A stretch of DNA of 64,000 nucleotides. Source: SZUA-442 sp963792405 (lineage in GTDB: Bacteria; Actinomycetota; Acidimicrobiia; Spongiisociales; UBA5794). The stretch spans positions 558,001 to 622,000 of the forward strand of contig CAWBVU010000006.1 in the NCBI GenBank assembly GCA_963792405.1. Reading direction: 5' to 3'. Position numbers and translations under genes: made by a program. Below are positions 15,520-24,228 of the stretch, in pieces. The notes under the pieces were generated by a model. The model had not been told where the DNA came from and ran no database searches. It was given only the letters and a program-made list of their open reading frames with translations. Each line of letters opens with the position of its first letter. Positions within the stretch are counted from its first letter, which is position 1.

Positions 15520-15722
15520 CCGCGTATCGGTGCGCTGCGTGTGGCAACCGCACGAGGTTCGACGTCTACGACGTCGTCCGTCGCCGCCGATTCGAGCATG
15601 CGGACCTCGCCGGGACCGTGATCGTCGAGGAGGAGGACATCCTCGAACGCCAGGTCGAGCGTGTCGTGTGCCGGTGGTGCGACCGATCGGATGCGATCGA
15701 GGAGGCTCAGGTCGACCGCTGA
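15516..15722 (+). CDS. Small two-CxxC zinc-ribbon protein
   Basis: A 68-residue protein. YRCAACGNRTRFDVYDVVRRRRF supplies the first cysteine knuckle and VERVVCRWCDRSDAIEE the second. The middle (DLAGTVIVEEEDIL) is acidic with a beta pattern. This is a typical rubredoxin-like or zinc-ribbon mini-protein, but I do not recognise the family and give no function. It starts at a GTG overlapping the stop of the DsbA-fold gene by four bases, so the pair is likely made together. It overlaps the convergent methyltransferase gene by 16 bases. Confidence 0.68.
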   Translation: MTAYRCAACGNRTRFDVYDVVRRRRFEHADLAGTVIVEEEDILERQVERVVCRWCDRSDAIEEAQVDR

Positions 15723-16459
15723 CGCGAGGCCTCTGCGAGGAAGATCGCCGCAGCCACCGACGCGTTGAGTGAATCGGCCGTCCCCGACGTCGGGATCAGG
15801 ACGGCGGTCCCGACGTCGAGCCAGGCCGGATCCACGCCATCGTGCTCACTGCCGACGACGACGGACACGGGCCCTGTGAGATCGGTCTCCCACACGGAAC
15901 GCTCCGCGTCGGGCGAGGCCACGACGATACGACCATGTCGGACGCACCAGTCGATCGCCTCCGGCCGCGGCGCCGCGGCGAGGGGGCATGCGAAGAGCGA
16001 TCCCTGTGCGGCTCGCACGACGTTCGGGTTGACCAGGTCGGTCGGCAACGATGCGCCGATGAACGACGCGCCGAATGCATCGGCGGTCCGCAGCATGGCC
16101 CCCACGTTGCCGGGCTTCTCGACGGCGTCGGCCACGAGGACCATCCCCTTCCCGATCGGTAGGCCGTCCAGGTCGAGGGCGGGCGTCGTCACGACCGCTG
16201 CGACGCCGTCGGGATGCTGGCGTGCAGAGATGCGGGCGAAGACCCGATCGGACACGATGATCGCCCCCGGCATGGCGAGGTCGACGCGGTCCTCCCTGAG
16301 GATGACCTCGACGGGGCGGAGGTGGGCGATGGCGCGAAGGGTCTCGCGCTCACCCTCGATGAGGAACCAGCCCGTCCGGTCCCGCTGTGACCTGTCGCGG
16401 AGCGCACGCCAAGCCTTCACCCTCGGATTGGAGGGGCTCTCGATGTCCGGGGCCCTCAC
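15707..16459 (-). CDS. SpoU/TrmH-family RNA 2'-O-methyltransferase
   Basis: A 250-residue SPOUT methyltransferase that modifies ribose 2'-OH in tRNA or rRNA using AdoMet. The N-terminal substrate domain begins APDIESPSNPRVKAWRAL and holds FLIEGERETL, typical of the TsnR/YsgA type. The knot motifs are VLVADAVEKPGNVGAMLRTA (motif 1), VVGSEHDGVD (motif 2) and IPTSGTADSLNASVAAAI (motif 3). The GTG start overlaps the TPM gene's stop. The target nucleotide cannot be told from sequence. Confidence 0.9.
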   Translation of the reverse strand: MRAPDIESPSNPRVKAWRALRDRSQRDRTGWFLIEGERETLRAIAHLRPVEVILREDRVDLAMPGAIIVSDRVFARISARQHPDGVAAVVTTPALDLDGLPIGKGMVLVADAVEKPGNVGAMLRTADAFGASFIGASLPTDLVNPNVVRAAQGSLFACPLAAAPRPEAIDWCVRHGRIVVASPDAERSVWETDLTGPVSVVVGSEHDGVDPAWLDVGTAVLIPTSGTADSLNASVAAAIFLAEASRQRST

Positions 16460-18735
16460 CAACTCCCACCACCACCGCCGGAGAAACCGCCACCACCGCC
16501 GAACCCGCCGAACCCACCGAACCCTCCCGATCCCGATCCCCAGTTCGAGTCCCACGACGACCCCCCGGACGATCCGAATCCCGTGCCCCCTCCCCACCAT
16601 GTGCTTCCGCCGTCGCGCCATGACGGCGACGCGTACAGCGTCGACCAGCCCCGATCTCCGTGGTGGCCGCCTGCGGCCGCCCAGTGGAGGTAGAAGAAGG
16701 TGAAGGGATCGAAGTCGGCGGGTGACCGCCCGAGGGGCCTTCCCGTCCAGCTGTCCCTCTGGTCGGAGGTTCCCGCGTGGGCGAGCTCAGGGGCGTAGCG
16801 AGTGAGGTCGGAGAGGCCCGCATCCTCCATGGCGGAGCGCTGCGCGGCATAGGCGAGTGCGAAGGCCCTGGGGCCACGCGGATCCGATGCCCCGAAGGCC
16901 GAGGCGACATCGGCATAGGCGCCGGAGAGTCCGAGTGCCGCGAGTGCCACCCTGGTCTCCCGCCACCGATCGATGGCGAGTGTGGGCTCGAGCGAGATGG
17001 CGAGGATGCCCGCGATCACCTGAGCGTCCGGTCCCTCCGCGACGTCGATGACGTCGTCGAGCAGCCTCCGATAGACCGTGGCACCGTCGTCGCGCCGTCT
17101 CGACAACGCGACGGCGACGGCGATGGGAAGGCCGAGATCCTCGGCGGTCATCTCTGCCTCGTCCAGCTGGGCCTGTGTGAACAGGCCGGCGGCGGCGGCC
17201 TCGAGGGCGACCACGGGTGGGTTCCCCGCTCGAAGGGCCTCATAGGCATCGACGAACCGTCCGATGTCGTCGACCGAGTTGTTCATCACGAGGAGGGCGG
17301 CGACGGCGGGAAGGGACAGCCCGTCGTCATCGAGGGCGCCACCCTCCCGTTCGAGCGCATCCAGGGTGGTCTGGTAGGCGGCGATCGAACCCTCGACATC
17401 TCCCGACAGGTCCGCGAGCGCCACGGCGGCCACATCACGCGTGCTCGAGTCCTCGAGGCGGTCACGGATCGTCGCGAGCCTGTCGACCTTGGCCTCGGCG
17501 ATGAGGTGGGCGGAGGCGACGTCGTCCGCCGATGTCCGCAGGGGCAGGGAACCGTCGAGGACGGGAGCGGCTCGCATGATCAGTGTGCCGAGGTGCTCGA
17601 TCGCCACCGGGCCGATCGGGGTCGACACGAGCGACGCGATGAGCGCGTCAGCGGCCCTGCGCCGTGCGGCGGCGATGCGGTGGGGCCGGAGGGACCGGAC
17701 GACGCCCTCGAGCTCCATGATCGCGAGGTCGAAAGCCGCATCGTCGTCGACCGGAACGGCGGCCGCCGCGGAGATGGACGACTCGAGGCCAGCCTCGAGG
17801 ATCGGACGTTCCCCGTTCATCCTCAGGTCGATCGGCACGCGGGTCGCCTCTGTGAGCGCGTCGACGTCGATGACCGAGATCGCCCCGACCTCCGCCAGGG
17901 AGGAGAGATCGCGATCCGCCTGGTTGGCGGGTGAGTTGGAACCTGCGATCGCGAACAGGGCCCTCAGCGCCGCCTCGGTGGTGGAGGTCGCCGCGTCGCC
18001 GTGGGGTGGCGCGATGCGGAACCGCTCCACCGTGGGCACCTCGTCGCCCCTCGGCTCGAGCTCGGCGACGAGGGCGTCGATGCGACGGTCCCTCGATGCC
18101 CTGACGACGGAGCGACGTCGTCTGCGTCGTGACACGAGCGCCCCCGTGCCGAGCGCGACACCGCCGATGGCGATGATCGCCCCGAAGGCGCCGAGCGGGA
18201 AGGAGGTCGCTGTGTCGCCTGTCGGCGGAGCGAGGTCACCCGATAGCGCCTGGTCCACCGCACCGATGATGGCGAGCACGCCCCCCTCGAAGTCCCCGGC
18301 TGCGAAGAAGGAGCGTCCTGCGTTCGCGATCGCCGTGCCAGGGAGCTCGATACCCGCCTGTGTGACCACCTCGGTGCGGCGTTCCGCGATCGCGACGAGC
18401 ACGAGGATGCCATCCTCGTCGACCGGATCGCCCACCCCCCAGGCGTTTGCCAGGTCGGCGGCGAACGTGACGGGCTCCCGACCCCTCGCATCGGAGGCGA
18501 TGACCACGGCGAAAGGGTTCCCGTGGGCGGTGGTGACTCGAGCGATGGCCTCGGCCACGCGGTCGGGATCCGGAACCAGATCCGGCTCGTCGGTGAACAC
18601 GCCCTCGCACACGAGGCCCTCGTATTCGCCGCAGTCGATCGTCTGGGCAGCCGAGGGCGCGGCGAGGGTCGCCATGGTGACGCCGAGGAGGACCCCGACG
18701 ATGCCCATGGATCCGAGTCGGCGCAGGGGGATCAC
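16456..18735 (-). CDS. TPM-domain membrane protein with glycine-rich tail
   Basis: A 759-residue envelope protein. It has a signal peptide (residues 1-30, ending SAAQ), then a TPM/YgcG domain (about 45-160). This includes VAEAIARVTTAHGNPFAVVI, DEDGILVLVAIAERRTEVVT and PGTAIANAGRSFFAAGDFEGG. A single membrane helix (FGAIIAIGGVALGTGALV) and a basic patch RRRRRR follow, then about 500 residues of cytoplasmic helical repeats. The last 35 residues are Gly-Phe-Ser-rich (GGFGGFGGFGGGGGFSGGGG), as in many TPM proteins. The GTG start overlaps the preceding gene's stop. TPM proteins have been linked to photosystem repair and to phosphatase activity; the function here is unknown. Confidence 0.83.
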   Translation of the reverse strand: MIPLRRLGSMGIVGVLLGVTMATLAAPSAAQTIDCGEYEGLVCEGVFTDEPDLVPDPDRVAEAIARVTTAHGNPFAVVIASDARGREPVTFAADLANAWGVGDPVDEDGILVLVAIAERRTEVVTQAGIELPGTAIANAGRSFFAAGDFEGGVLAIIGAVDQALSGDLAPPTGDTATSFPLGAFGAIIAIGGVALGTGALVSRRRRRRSVVRASRDRRIDALVAELEPRGDEVPTVERFRIAPPHGDAATSTTEAALRALFAIAGSNSPANQADRDLSSLAEVGAISVIDVDALTEATRVPIDLRMNGERPILEAGLESSISAAAAVPVDDDAAFDLAIMELEGVVRSLRPHRIAAARRRAADALIASLVSTPIGPVAIEHLGTLIMRAAPVLDGSLPLRTSADDVASAHLIAEAKVDRLATIRDRLEDSSTRDVAAVALADLSGDVEGSIAAYQTTLDALEREGGALDDDGLSLPAVAALLVMNNSVDDIGRFVDAYEALRAGNPPVVALEAAAAGLFTQAQLDEAEMTAEDLGLPIAVAVALSRRRDDGATVYRRLLDDVIDVAEGPDAQVIAGILAISLEPTLAIDRWRETRVALAALGLSGAYADVASAFGASDPRGPRAFALAYAAQRSAMEDAGLSDLTRYAPELAHAGTSDQRDSWTGRPLGRSPADFDPFTFFYLHWAAAGGHHGDRGWSTLYASPSWRDGGSTWWGGGTGFGSSGGSSWDSNWGSGSGGFGGFGGFGGGGGFSGGGGGSW

Positions 18736-19661
18736 GTCACGCCGTAGCGCAGCGGGATGTCGGTGGGTCGGTAGAAGCCGGGTCCCAGGGTCGACATCCT
18801 GCGGAGGGCTCCGACCACCTGTGCGGCGGTGCCCTCATCGGTCGGGTATCCGCCGGGGATCTCGACGTGGATGGGAGGCATCGCGTCGATGGTGACGGCG
18901 TCGGACTCGTCCCCGAGGTCCCATCCCATCACCAGATCGAGGACGATCTCGCGTCCGTCGCCCCCCGCAAGCCGGGCGTGGTGGGTTGCCCCGATGATCG
19001 CGTCGTCGACGACGAGGGGCTCGATCGCCACCGTGACGTCGTTGTAGGGCCAGTCGAGCCCACGCGCGATGAGCCTCGCGCTCGAGTCGAGTCCCTTGTG
19101 GCCGACCCTTCCGCGCACGACGCCGTCCGCGAACTGCTCCGGCGTGAGGCCCCTCCCGGACTTCGCGACGAGCGATGGTCGCAGGCGCGACGTGTCCATC
19201 CTCCTGACGACGTGGATGCGCCGGATCCCACGTGTGGCCCCTGCGAGGAGGAGGGGGAGCCGATCCATCACGAAACCGGGATTCGCCCCCGTGACGATGA
19301 TGGTCCTCCCGTCCGAGCGGGCGGAGGTGTGCAGGGCATCCCACAGGTGGCGGGGTGCCCACGCGAGACCCTCGCACGTCGTCACGACGTTGTAGCCCGC
19401 GGAGACGAGGCGGATCACCTCGGGGGCGACCTTCTCCGCAGCGGAGGCAAAGGCCACGAGGGCGCTGTCATCCGGCGCGGCGTGCGGGAGCTCGACGGTC
19501 GAGGCGTAGCCGGGTGCTCCGGTCGCCGCGACGAGCTCGCGCCGTGCCCGTTCATCGGGATCGACGACACCGATGATGCGGTCGACGACACCGTCGGCGA
19601 CGGCGGCTTCCGCCACCCATGTGCCGATCGGCCCTGCACCCACGATCACGAGACCTGCCAT
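18732..19661 (-). CDS. Dihydrodipicolinate-reductase-like NAD(P)-binding oxidoreductase
   Basis: A 309-residue protein with an N-terminal Rossmann fold (LVIVGAGPIGTWVAEAA) and a DapB-like C-terminal domain. It resembles the DapB-related group that includes 2,4-diaminopentanoate dehydrogenase rather than lysine-pathway DapB, because the DapB substrate signature is missing. The conserved segment VTGANPGFVMDRLPLLLAG sits at the domain junction. The start MAGLVIVGAG is chosen for the Rossmann motif. It is first of a three-gene leftward run (with the TPM and SpoU genes), linked by four-base overlaps. The substrate is unknown. Confidence 0.68.
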   Translation of the reverse strand: MAGLVIVGAGPIGTWVAEAAVADGVVDRIIGVVDPDERARRELVAATGAPGYASTVELPHAAPDDSALVAFASAAEKVAPEVIRLVSAGYNVVTTCEGLAWAPRHLWDALHTSARSDGRTIIVTGANPGFVMDRLPLLLAGATRGIRRIHVVRRMDTSRLRPSLVAKSGRGLTPEQFADGVVRGRVGHKGLDSSARLIARGLDWPYNDVTVAIEPLVVDDAIIGATHHARLAGGDGREIVLDLVMGWDLGDESDAVTIDAMPPIHVEIPGGYPTDEGTAAQVVGALRRMSTLGPGFYRPTDIPLRYGVT

Positions 19662-19754
19662 CCGTGGGATGTTGGTCGCTTGGAGCTCGCTAGCCAAACA
19701 CGGCGGGTCACGAGGCTGGCGAACTGGCGGCGCGAGGTGCGGTACGGTCCGACG

Positions 19755-20630
19755 GTGATCGAGACCTCCTTCGCCGTTCGGGCGCCGTTCGACCTCGACG
19801 CCACCATGCGGGCGGCCGGCGTCGCGACCAGCGACGGTGCGGGCTCGTGGTGGTGGGCGACGCGCCACGGGGATGCGACCGCGACGATCGCGGTGTCCCG
19901 CTCACAGGGCGGAGTGACGGTCACGGCATGGGGTGACGCGGCCGAGCCGCTGGTCGATCGCGTCCCGCGGCTCCTCGGATTGGATGGTGACCTCGACGGT
20001 ATCGACGTGCAGGGACCTGCGGCTCCCCATCTGAGGGCGGTGCGCGGCATGCGCCTCGGTGCCACCGGCGACGTCCACGGGGCGCTCGTCGCCGCGGTCC
20101 TCGGGCAGATGGTGACCACCACCGAGGCGAGGGCGAGCCTGGCCGCCTTGACGGGACACCTCGGGGAGGCGGCACCCGGACCCGTGCCGGGCCTGCGCAT
20201 CGTTCCCTCCCCACGGGTGCTCTCGGGGATGTCCTACGACGAGTTCCACCGATTCGGCATCGAGCGGAAGCGGGCGTCGGTGCTGGTCGAGGTGGCGCGC
20301 AGGGCCCCGCGACTCGCGGAGATCCTCGCCATGGACAGGGATGCGTCGTCGCGTCGTCTGATGGCCGTCCGCGGGGTTGGTGCGTGGACGGCCGCACACG
20401 TCATGGGCGTGGCGTGGGGCGACGCGGATGCGGTCCCGCCCGGCGACTACCACCTGCCCCACATGGTGGCATGGGCGCTCGCCGGGGAGGACCGGGGGAG
20501 CGACGCTCGCATGTTCGAGCTGCTCGAGCCCTACCGACCCCATCGACGTCGCGTCATCGTGGCGCTCAAGCTCGCAGGCATCCACGCGCCACGGTTCGGG
20601 CCGCGCACACCTGTCCGTACCCATCTGTGA
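19755..20630 (+). CDS. alkA: DNA-3-methyladenine glycosylase II (AlkA/HhH-GPD)
   Basis: A 291-residue base-excision enzyme removing alkylated purines. The N-terminal AlkA beta domain begins SFAVRAPFDLDATMRAAG. The HhH-GPD core has the helix-hairpin-helix LMAVRGVGAWTAAHVMGVAW, followed by the catalytic aspartate in VPPGDYHLPH. The C-terminus (YRPHRRRVIVALKL) matches the family's end. GTG at 19755 follows TACGGT with a six-base gap, so I take this as a leaderless start and reject the much longer upstream open frame. Confidence 0.92.
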   Translation: MIETSFAVRAPFDLDATMRAAGVATSDGAGSWWWATRHGDATATIAVSRSQGGVTVTAWGDAAEPLVDRVPRLLGLDGDLDGIDVQGPAAPHLRAVRGMRLGATGDVHGALVAAVLGQMVTTTEARASLAALTGHLGEAAPGPVPGLRIVPSPRVLSGMSYDEFHRFGIERKRASVLVEVARRAPRLAEILAMDRDASSRRLMAVRGVGAWTAAHVMGVAWGDADAVPPGDYHLPHMVAWALAGEDRGSDARMFELLEPYRPHRRRVIVALKLAGIHAPRFGPRTPVRTHL

Positions 20631-20645
20631 CCGGACTGCTCACGT

Positions 20646-20667
20646 ACCGCCCTCGACACGAGGCGGT
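20646..20667. terminator. Hairpin between convergent alkA and kynU
   Basis: ACCGCC-CTCG (20646-20655) pairs with CGAGGCGGT (20659-20667) over an ACA loop, nine pairs with one bulged C. It lies in the 59-base gap between two convergent stops. No U-tract is present, so it is only a candidate bidirectional terminator. Confidence 0.45.
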
Positions 20668-20689
20668 TCGCATCACACGACGGCCCGGC

Positions 20690-21922
20690 TCACGTGACCC
20701 CTCGGCGCGAGCCGTCCCTGCTCCGGTGGGTCGCCGAGGTCAGCACCGTGTCGAGCACGACCACGGCATCGACGACCTCGGCGTGGGAGGTGTACAACGG
20801 GGCGAACCCGAACCTGACCAGGTCCGGTTCCCTGAAGTCCGGCACCACACCCTCGTCGCGGAGCGCCCCCGCGATCCTCAGACCGTCGGGATGGCGGAGC
20901 GAGACGTGGGAGCCCCGCCGCTCCGGTGACCGCGGCGTGGCCACGTCCAGGCCATGGGACACGTCCAGGGAGTCGACGGCCTCGATGAACAGCGTGCTCA
21001 GCGACTGGCTCTTCGCCCTGATCGCGGCGATCCCGGCATCCACGGTCAGGTCGATGCCCGCAGCGACCGCCGCCATCGAGAGGATCGGCGGCGTGCCGAC
21101 CAGGAACCGCCTGATCGTGTCGGATGGGGTGAACTCCCTGCGGAATCCGAATTGGTCGTCGTGTGCGAACCAGCCGGTGATCGGCTGATCGAGCGCCGCC
21201 TGAAGGTCCTTGCGCACGTAGAGGAACCCGGGCGACCCCGGACCGCCGTTCAGGTACTTGTAGGTGCAGCCCACGGCCAACTCGGCGCCCCATGCGTCCA
21301 GATCGATCGGTACGACGCCGGCGGAGTGGGCGAGATCCCAGAGCATGAACGAGCCGTTGGCCCGCGCGATCCGGGAGATCGCCTCACCGTCGAGCAGGGC
21401 GCCCGATCGGTACGCGACATGGCTGAGGGCGACGAGACCCACGGACGGATCGAGGCGGGCGTCGATGTCCGAGGGTTCCGGGTCCTCGTCGATCACGATG
21501 AGGCGTCCACCGCCGCGTCGTGCGACGGTGGACAGCACGTAGAGGTCGGAGGGGAAATTGCCGGCATCCGTGAGGATGTCCCTGCCATCCGTGTTGTCGA
21601 GCGCCGCCGTGGCGAGCTTGAACAGGTTGACGGACGTCTGGTCGCAGATGGCCACCTCACCGTGATCAGCGCCGATCAGGCCGGCGAGATCATCACCGAG
21701 TCGCAGACCGAGGTCGAGCCAGCGGTCCCAGCCGACGACGAGGTCGCGGGCCCACTCCGATCGCATCGTCGAGATGACGTCCTCGACCGCGGCCTTCGGC
21801 GGCCTCCCGAGCGAGTTCCCGTCGAGGTAGATGAGTTCGTCGTCGATGACGAAGCGTTCCCTGTACCCGGCGAGCGGATCGGCGGCGTCGAGTCGTGCCG
21901 CCCGCTCGCCGAGGTCGGTCAC
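20690..21922 (-). CDS. kynU: Kynureninase
   Basis: A 410-residue PLP enzyme that splits kynurenine to anthranilate and alanine (and 3-hydroxykynurenine likewise). Hallmarks are IYLDGNSLGRPP near the start, ICDQTSVNLFKL, DAGNFPSDLYVL, the Asp strand LWDLAHSAG, and the PLP lysine in CTYKYLNGGPGSPGF. The GTG start (VTDLGERAARLD) is one base past the stop of the AdoMet synthetase gene, so the two are co-transcribed. No other kynurenine-pathway gene is nearby. This could feed NAD synthesis, salvage anthranilate or serve a secondary pathway. Confidence 0.94.
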   Translation of the reverse strand: MTDLGERAARLDAADPLAGYRERFVIDDELIYLDGNSLGRPPKAAVEDVISTMRSEWARDLVVGWDRWLDLGLRLGDDLAGLIGADHGEVAICDQTSVNLFKLATAALDNTDGRDILTDAGNFPSDLYVLSTVARRGGGRLIVIDEDPEPSDIDARLDPSVGLVALSHVAYRSGALLDGEAISRIARANGSFMLWDLAHSAGVVPIDLDAWGAELAVGCTYKYLNGGPGSPGFLYVRKDLQAALDQPITGWFAHDDQFGFRREFTPSDTIRRFLVGTPPILSMAAVAAGIDLTVDAGIAAIRAKSQSLSTLFIEAVDSLDVSHGLDVATPRSPERRGSHVSLRHPDGLRIAGALRDEGVVPDFREPDLVRFGFAPLYTSHAEVVDAVVVLDTVLTSATHRSRDGSRRGVT

Positions 21923-21923
21923 G

Positions 21924-23072
21924 TCAGAACAGCTCGTACTCGCCCGCGATGAGACGGTCGGTGACTCCCGCCCAGTCGTCGAACGCCGCTTCGGCGATGC
22001 GCCGCACGTGTGCCTCGTCCGGCGTGCCCGCGAGCTCGACGTGGACCGCCTGGGGATCCGTGACGGGATGCCCGATCGACGACAGCAGGCGGATCGTGAC
22101 CTCATCCACCTCAGGGAGGGCGGTCAGGTGGTCCGAGATGTCCGATCCGATGGCGTGGTATGTCTTGCCGACGTGGGCAGCGGGGTTCTTGCCTGCCGCC
22201 GCTTCGAGGCTCATCGGGCGGTATGGCGTGATCAGGCCCCCGAAGCGGTTGCCTCGTCCCACCTGCCCGTCGTCGCCGGCCTCGGCGGAGGTGCCGGTCA
22301 GCGTCAGGTACACCGAGTCCTCCTGATCCGCCTGGTTCACCCTCACGGTGACGGGCCTTCCGGCGATGGCGGAGGCGAGGTCGGTCGTATCCGCCGTGAC
22401 CCTGTCGATCACGGCGTCGTACGCGTCCCTGTCCGGCACCGCATGGGCGAGGACCGGGGCGGCCACGGTGATCGTCATCTGGTCCCGGTTGCGCGCACCC
22501 ATGACCTTGATGTCCCTCCCGATCGGGACGGCGGCCCGGTACTCGTCGCCGTTGAGATGGATCTCGGTGTCGTGCACCACCGACTCGAGTACCGAGCGTG
22601 GCAGCGACACTGCGGCGAACGAGGTGTCGTTGGCGAGGGGGGCGATCGTCTCGGCATGGACGACGGCGGCGAGGTCCGCGGAGGAATGGTTCAGCCAGAC
22701 CTCGACCTCGAAGGCGTCCGCGGACGCGTCCGGGAGGAGCTCCAGGAGCCGCTTGTGGAACTGGGCTGCGAGCGCATCGCTGTCGGGCTCCCACCCGAAT
22801 CCATAGGTGGCCTTGCCGACGAGGACGAGCTTCGAGGCCTTGACGTGGTGCCCTCCGCCGAAGCCGATGTCGACGGCGCCCGCGGCGAGGATGGCCTTGT
22901 CGACATTGAAGTGGCGAACGGCACCCGTGTGCTCGATGTAGTCGCGAGCCAACTGGCAGGCGAGTTCCTCGGCGAGGCGGTCGCAGATCGTGTCGGGATG
23001 CCCGAGCCCCTTCCGCTCGACGAACTCGATCGGGGGGTCGTACAGGTCGCGATGGGTGATGGAGAGGTTCAT
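21924..23072 (-). CDS. Archaeal-type S-adenosylmethionine synthetase
   Basis: A 382-residue methionine adenosyltransferase of the archaeal family, which differs strongly in sequence from bacterial MetK. Family motifs are EFVERKGLGHPDTICDRLAE, HFNVDKAILAAG, the glycine stretch DIGFGGGHHVKAS and GQVGRGNRFGGLITPYRP. Bacterial MetK signatures are absent. Archaeal-type enzymes occur in scattered bacteria, so horizontal transfer is plausible, though base composition here matches the neighbours. It shares a promoter region with the divergent cystathionine gamma-synthase-like gene. Whether it is the only AdoMet synthetase of the organism cannot be seen here. Confidence 0.92.
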   Translation of the reverse strand: MNLSITHRDLYDPPIEFVERKGLGHPDTICDRLAEELACQLARDYIEHTGAVRHFNVDKAILAAGAVDIGFGGGHHVKASKLVLVGKATYGFGWEPDSDALAAQFHKRLLELLPDASADAFEVEVWLNHSSADLAAVVHAETIAPLANDTSFAAVSLPRSVLESVVHDTEIHLNGDEYRAAVPIGRDIKVMGARNRDQMTITVAAPVLAHAVPDRDAYDAVIDRVTADTTDLASAIAGRPVTVRVNQADQEDSVYLTLTGTSAEAGDDGQVGRGNRFGGLITPYRPMSLEAAAGKNPAAHVGKTYHAIGSDISDHLTALPEVDEVTIRLLSSIGHPVTDPQAVHVELAGTPDEAHVRRIAEAAFDDWAGVTDRLIAGEYELF

Positions 23073-23168
23073 GGCCCGTCCCGTTCAGCGTGCGCAGCGA
23101 TGGTAGCGAGGCCATGGAGCGTGAAGGTGCGGCGAGCGGCGTCCGCATGCGCCGCGTACACTCGCCCC

Positions 23169-24218
23169 GTGAACGGACCATCGACCACGAGCGTCCACGC
23201 CGACCGGGACGGTGCCGAACTCCCGGACGTCGCCCCGGCGATCCGCCCGTCGACGACCTTCGCCGAGGGCACCGGGAGGCGGTATCGGCGCACGTCGCAT
23301 GAGACGACCGAACGGTTCGAAGCGGTCATGGGGGCACTCGAGGGTGGGCACACGGTCGCCTACGCGTCGGGAATGGCCGCCGTGGCCGCCGTGATCGATC
23401 ATGTCGGCCCCTCACGGATCGCCCTGCCCGAGCCGGTGTACCACGGTGTCGCGGCGCTCGTCGGCAGGCTCACGTCCCGCGGAACCATCACGCCGACCGA
23501 CGTGGACGGCCTCGGCGAGGGTGACCTGTGGTGGATCGAGACGCCCTCGAATCCCTACTGCAGGGTCACCGACCTCGAGGATGCGGCGCGCATCGCCTCG
23601 GCACGGGGCGTGGTGACCGTCGTCGATGCCACGCTGGCCACGCCGGTCGGTGTCACACCGCTCGCGTTCGGGATCGATGTGGTGATGCACTCGACCACGA
23701 AGATGATCGCAGGGCACTCCGACGTCCTCGGAGGCGCCCTGTCCGTCGCGTCCGCCGAGGCGGCGGCGGCCCTCGCGTCGGAACGGGCGCTCACCGGTGC
23801 GATCCCCGGCTCACTCGACGTCTGGCTCGCCCTCAGGGGCATCCGTACGCTTCCGCTCCGGCACGAACGGGCCTCGCATACCGCAGGCGCCCTCGCAGGG
23901 TGGCTCGCTGCGGAGGGTGTGCCGACGTACTACCCGGGGATCGCCGGCGACGACGCAGCGGTCGTGGCGTCGCAGATGCGCTCGACGGGCACGATCCTCT
24001 CCATCGATCTCGGCAGCGCGGCCGCCGCCCAGACCTTCCTGGATCACCTGGACCTGTTCACCAACGCCACCTCGCTCGGCGGTGTCGAGTCGCTCGCAGA
24101 GCGCAGGGCCGTGAGCGACCCATCCTTCCCTGCGGGGCTGGTACGGATGTCGGTCGGCATCGAGGACACCGACGACGTGCTGGAGGACGTGCGGAACGCG
24201 CTGTCGACCGTGACCTGA
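23169..24218 (+). CDS. Cys/Met-metabolism PLP enzyme (cystathionine gamma-synthase/lyase-like)
   Basis: A 349-residue fold-type I PLP protein of the cystathionine gamma-synthase family. PAIRPSTTFAEGTGRRYRRTS opens the domain, AYASGMAAVAAV is the PLP-phosphate loop, WIETPSNPYCRVTDL and VVDATLATPVG hold the Asp, and the PLP lysine is in VMHSTTKMIAGHSDVLGG. The length is slightly short for the family (about 380). Synthase, lyase and O-acylhomoserine sulfhydrylase activities cannot be told apart from sequence. GTG at 23169 follows TACACT by six bases (leaderless). Its position opposite an AdoMet synthetase suggests methionine metabolism. Confidence 0.85.
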   Translation: MNGPSTTSVHADRDGAELPDVAPAIRPSTTFAEGTGRRYRRTSHETTERFEAVMGALEGGHTVAYASGMAAVAAVIDHVGPSRIALPEPVYHGVAALVGRLTSRGTITPTDVDGLGEGDLWWIETPSNPYCRVTDLEDAARIASARGVVTVVDATLATPVGVTPLAFGIDVVMHSTTKMIAGHSDVLGGALSVASAEAAAALASERALTGAIPGSLDVWLALRGIRTLPLRHERASHTAGALAGWLAAEGVPTYYPGIAGDDAAVVASQMRSTGTILSIDLGSAAAAQTFLDHLDLFTNATSLGGVESLAERRAVSDPSFPAGLVRMSVGIEDTDDVLEDVRNALSTVT

Positions 24219-24228
24219 GGCGTGTCGG

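Noticed and set aside
23073..23168. A SAM riboswitch before the AdoMet synthetase gene
   Set aside because: The 96-base shared promoter gap has no SAM-riboswitch core and is too short, with divergent promoters inside.
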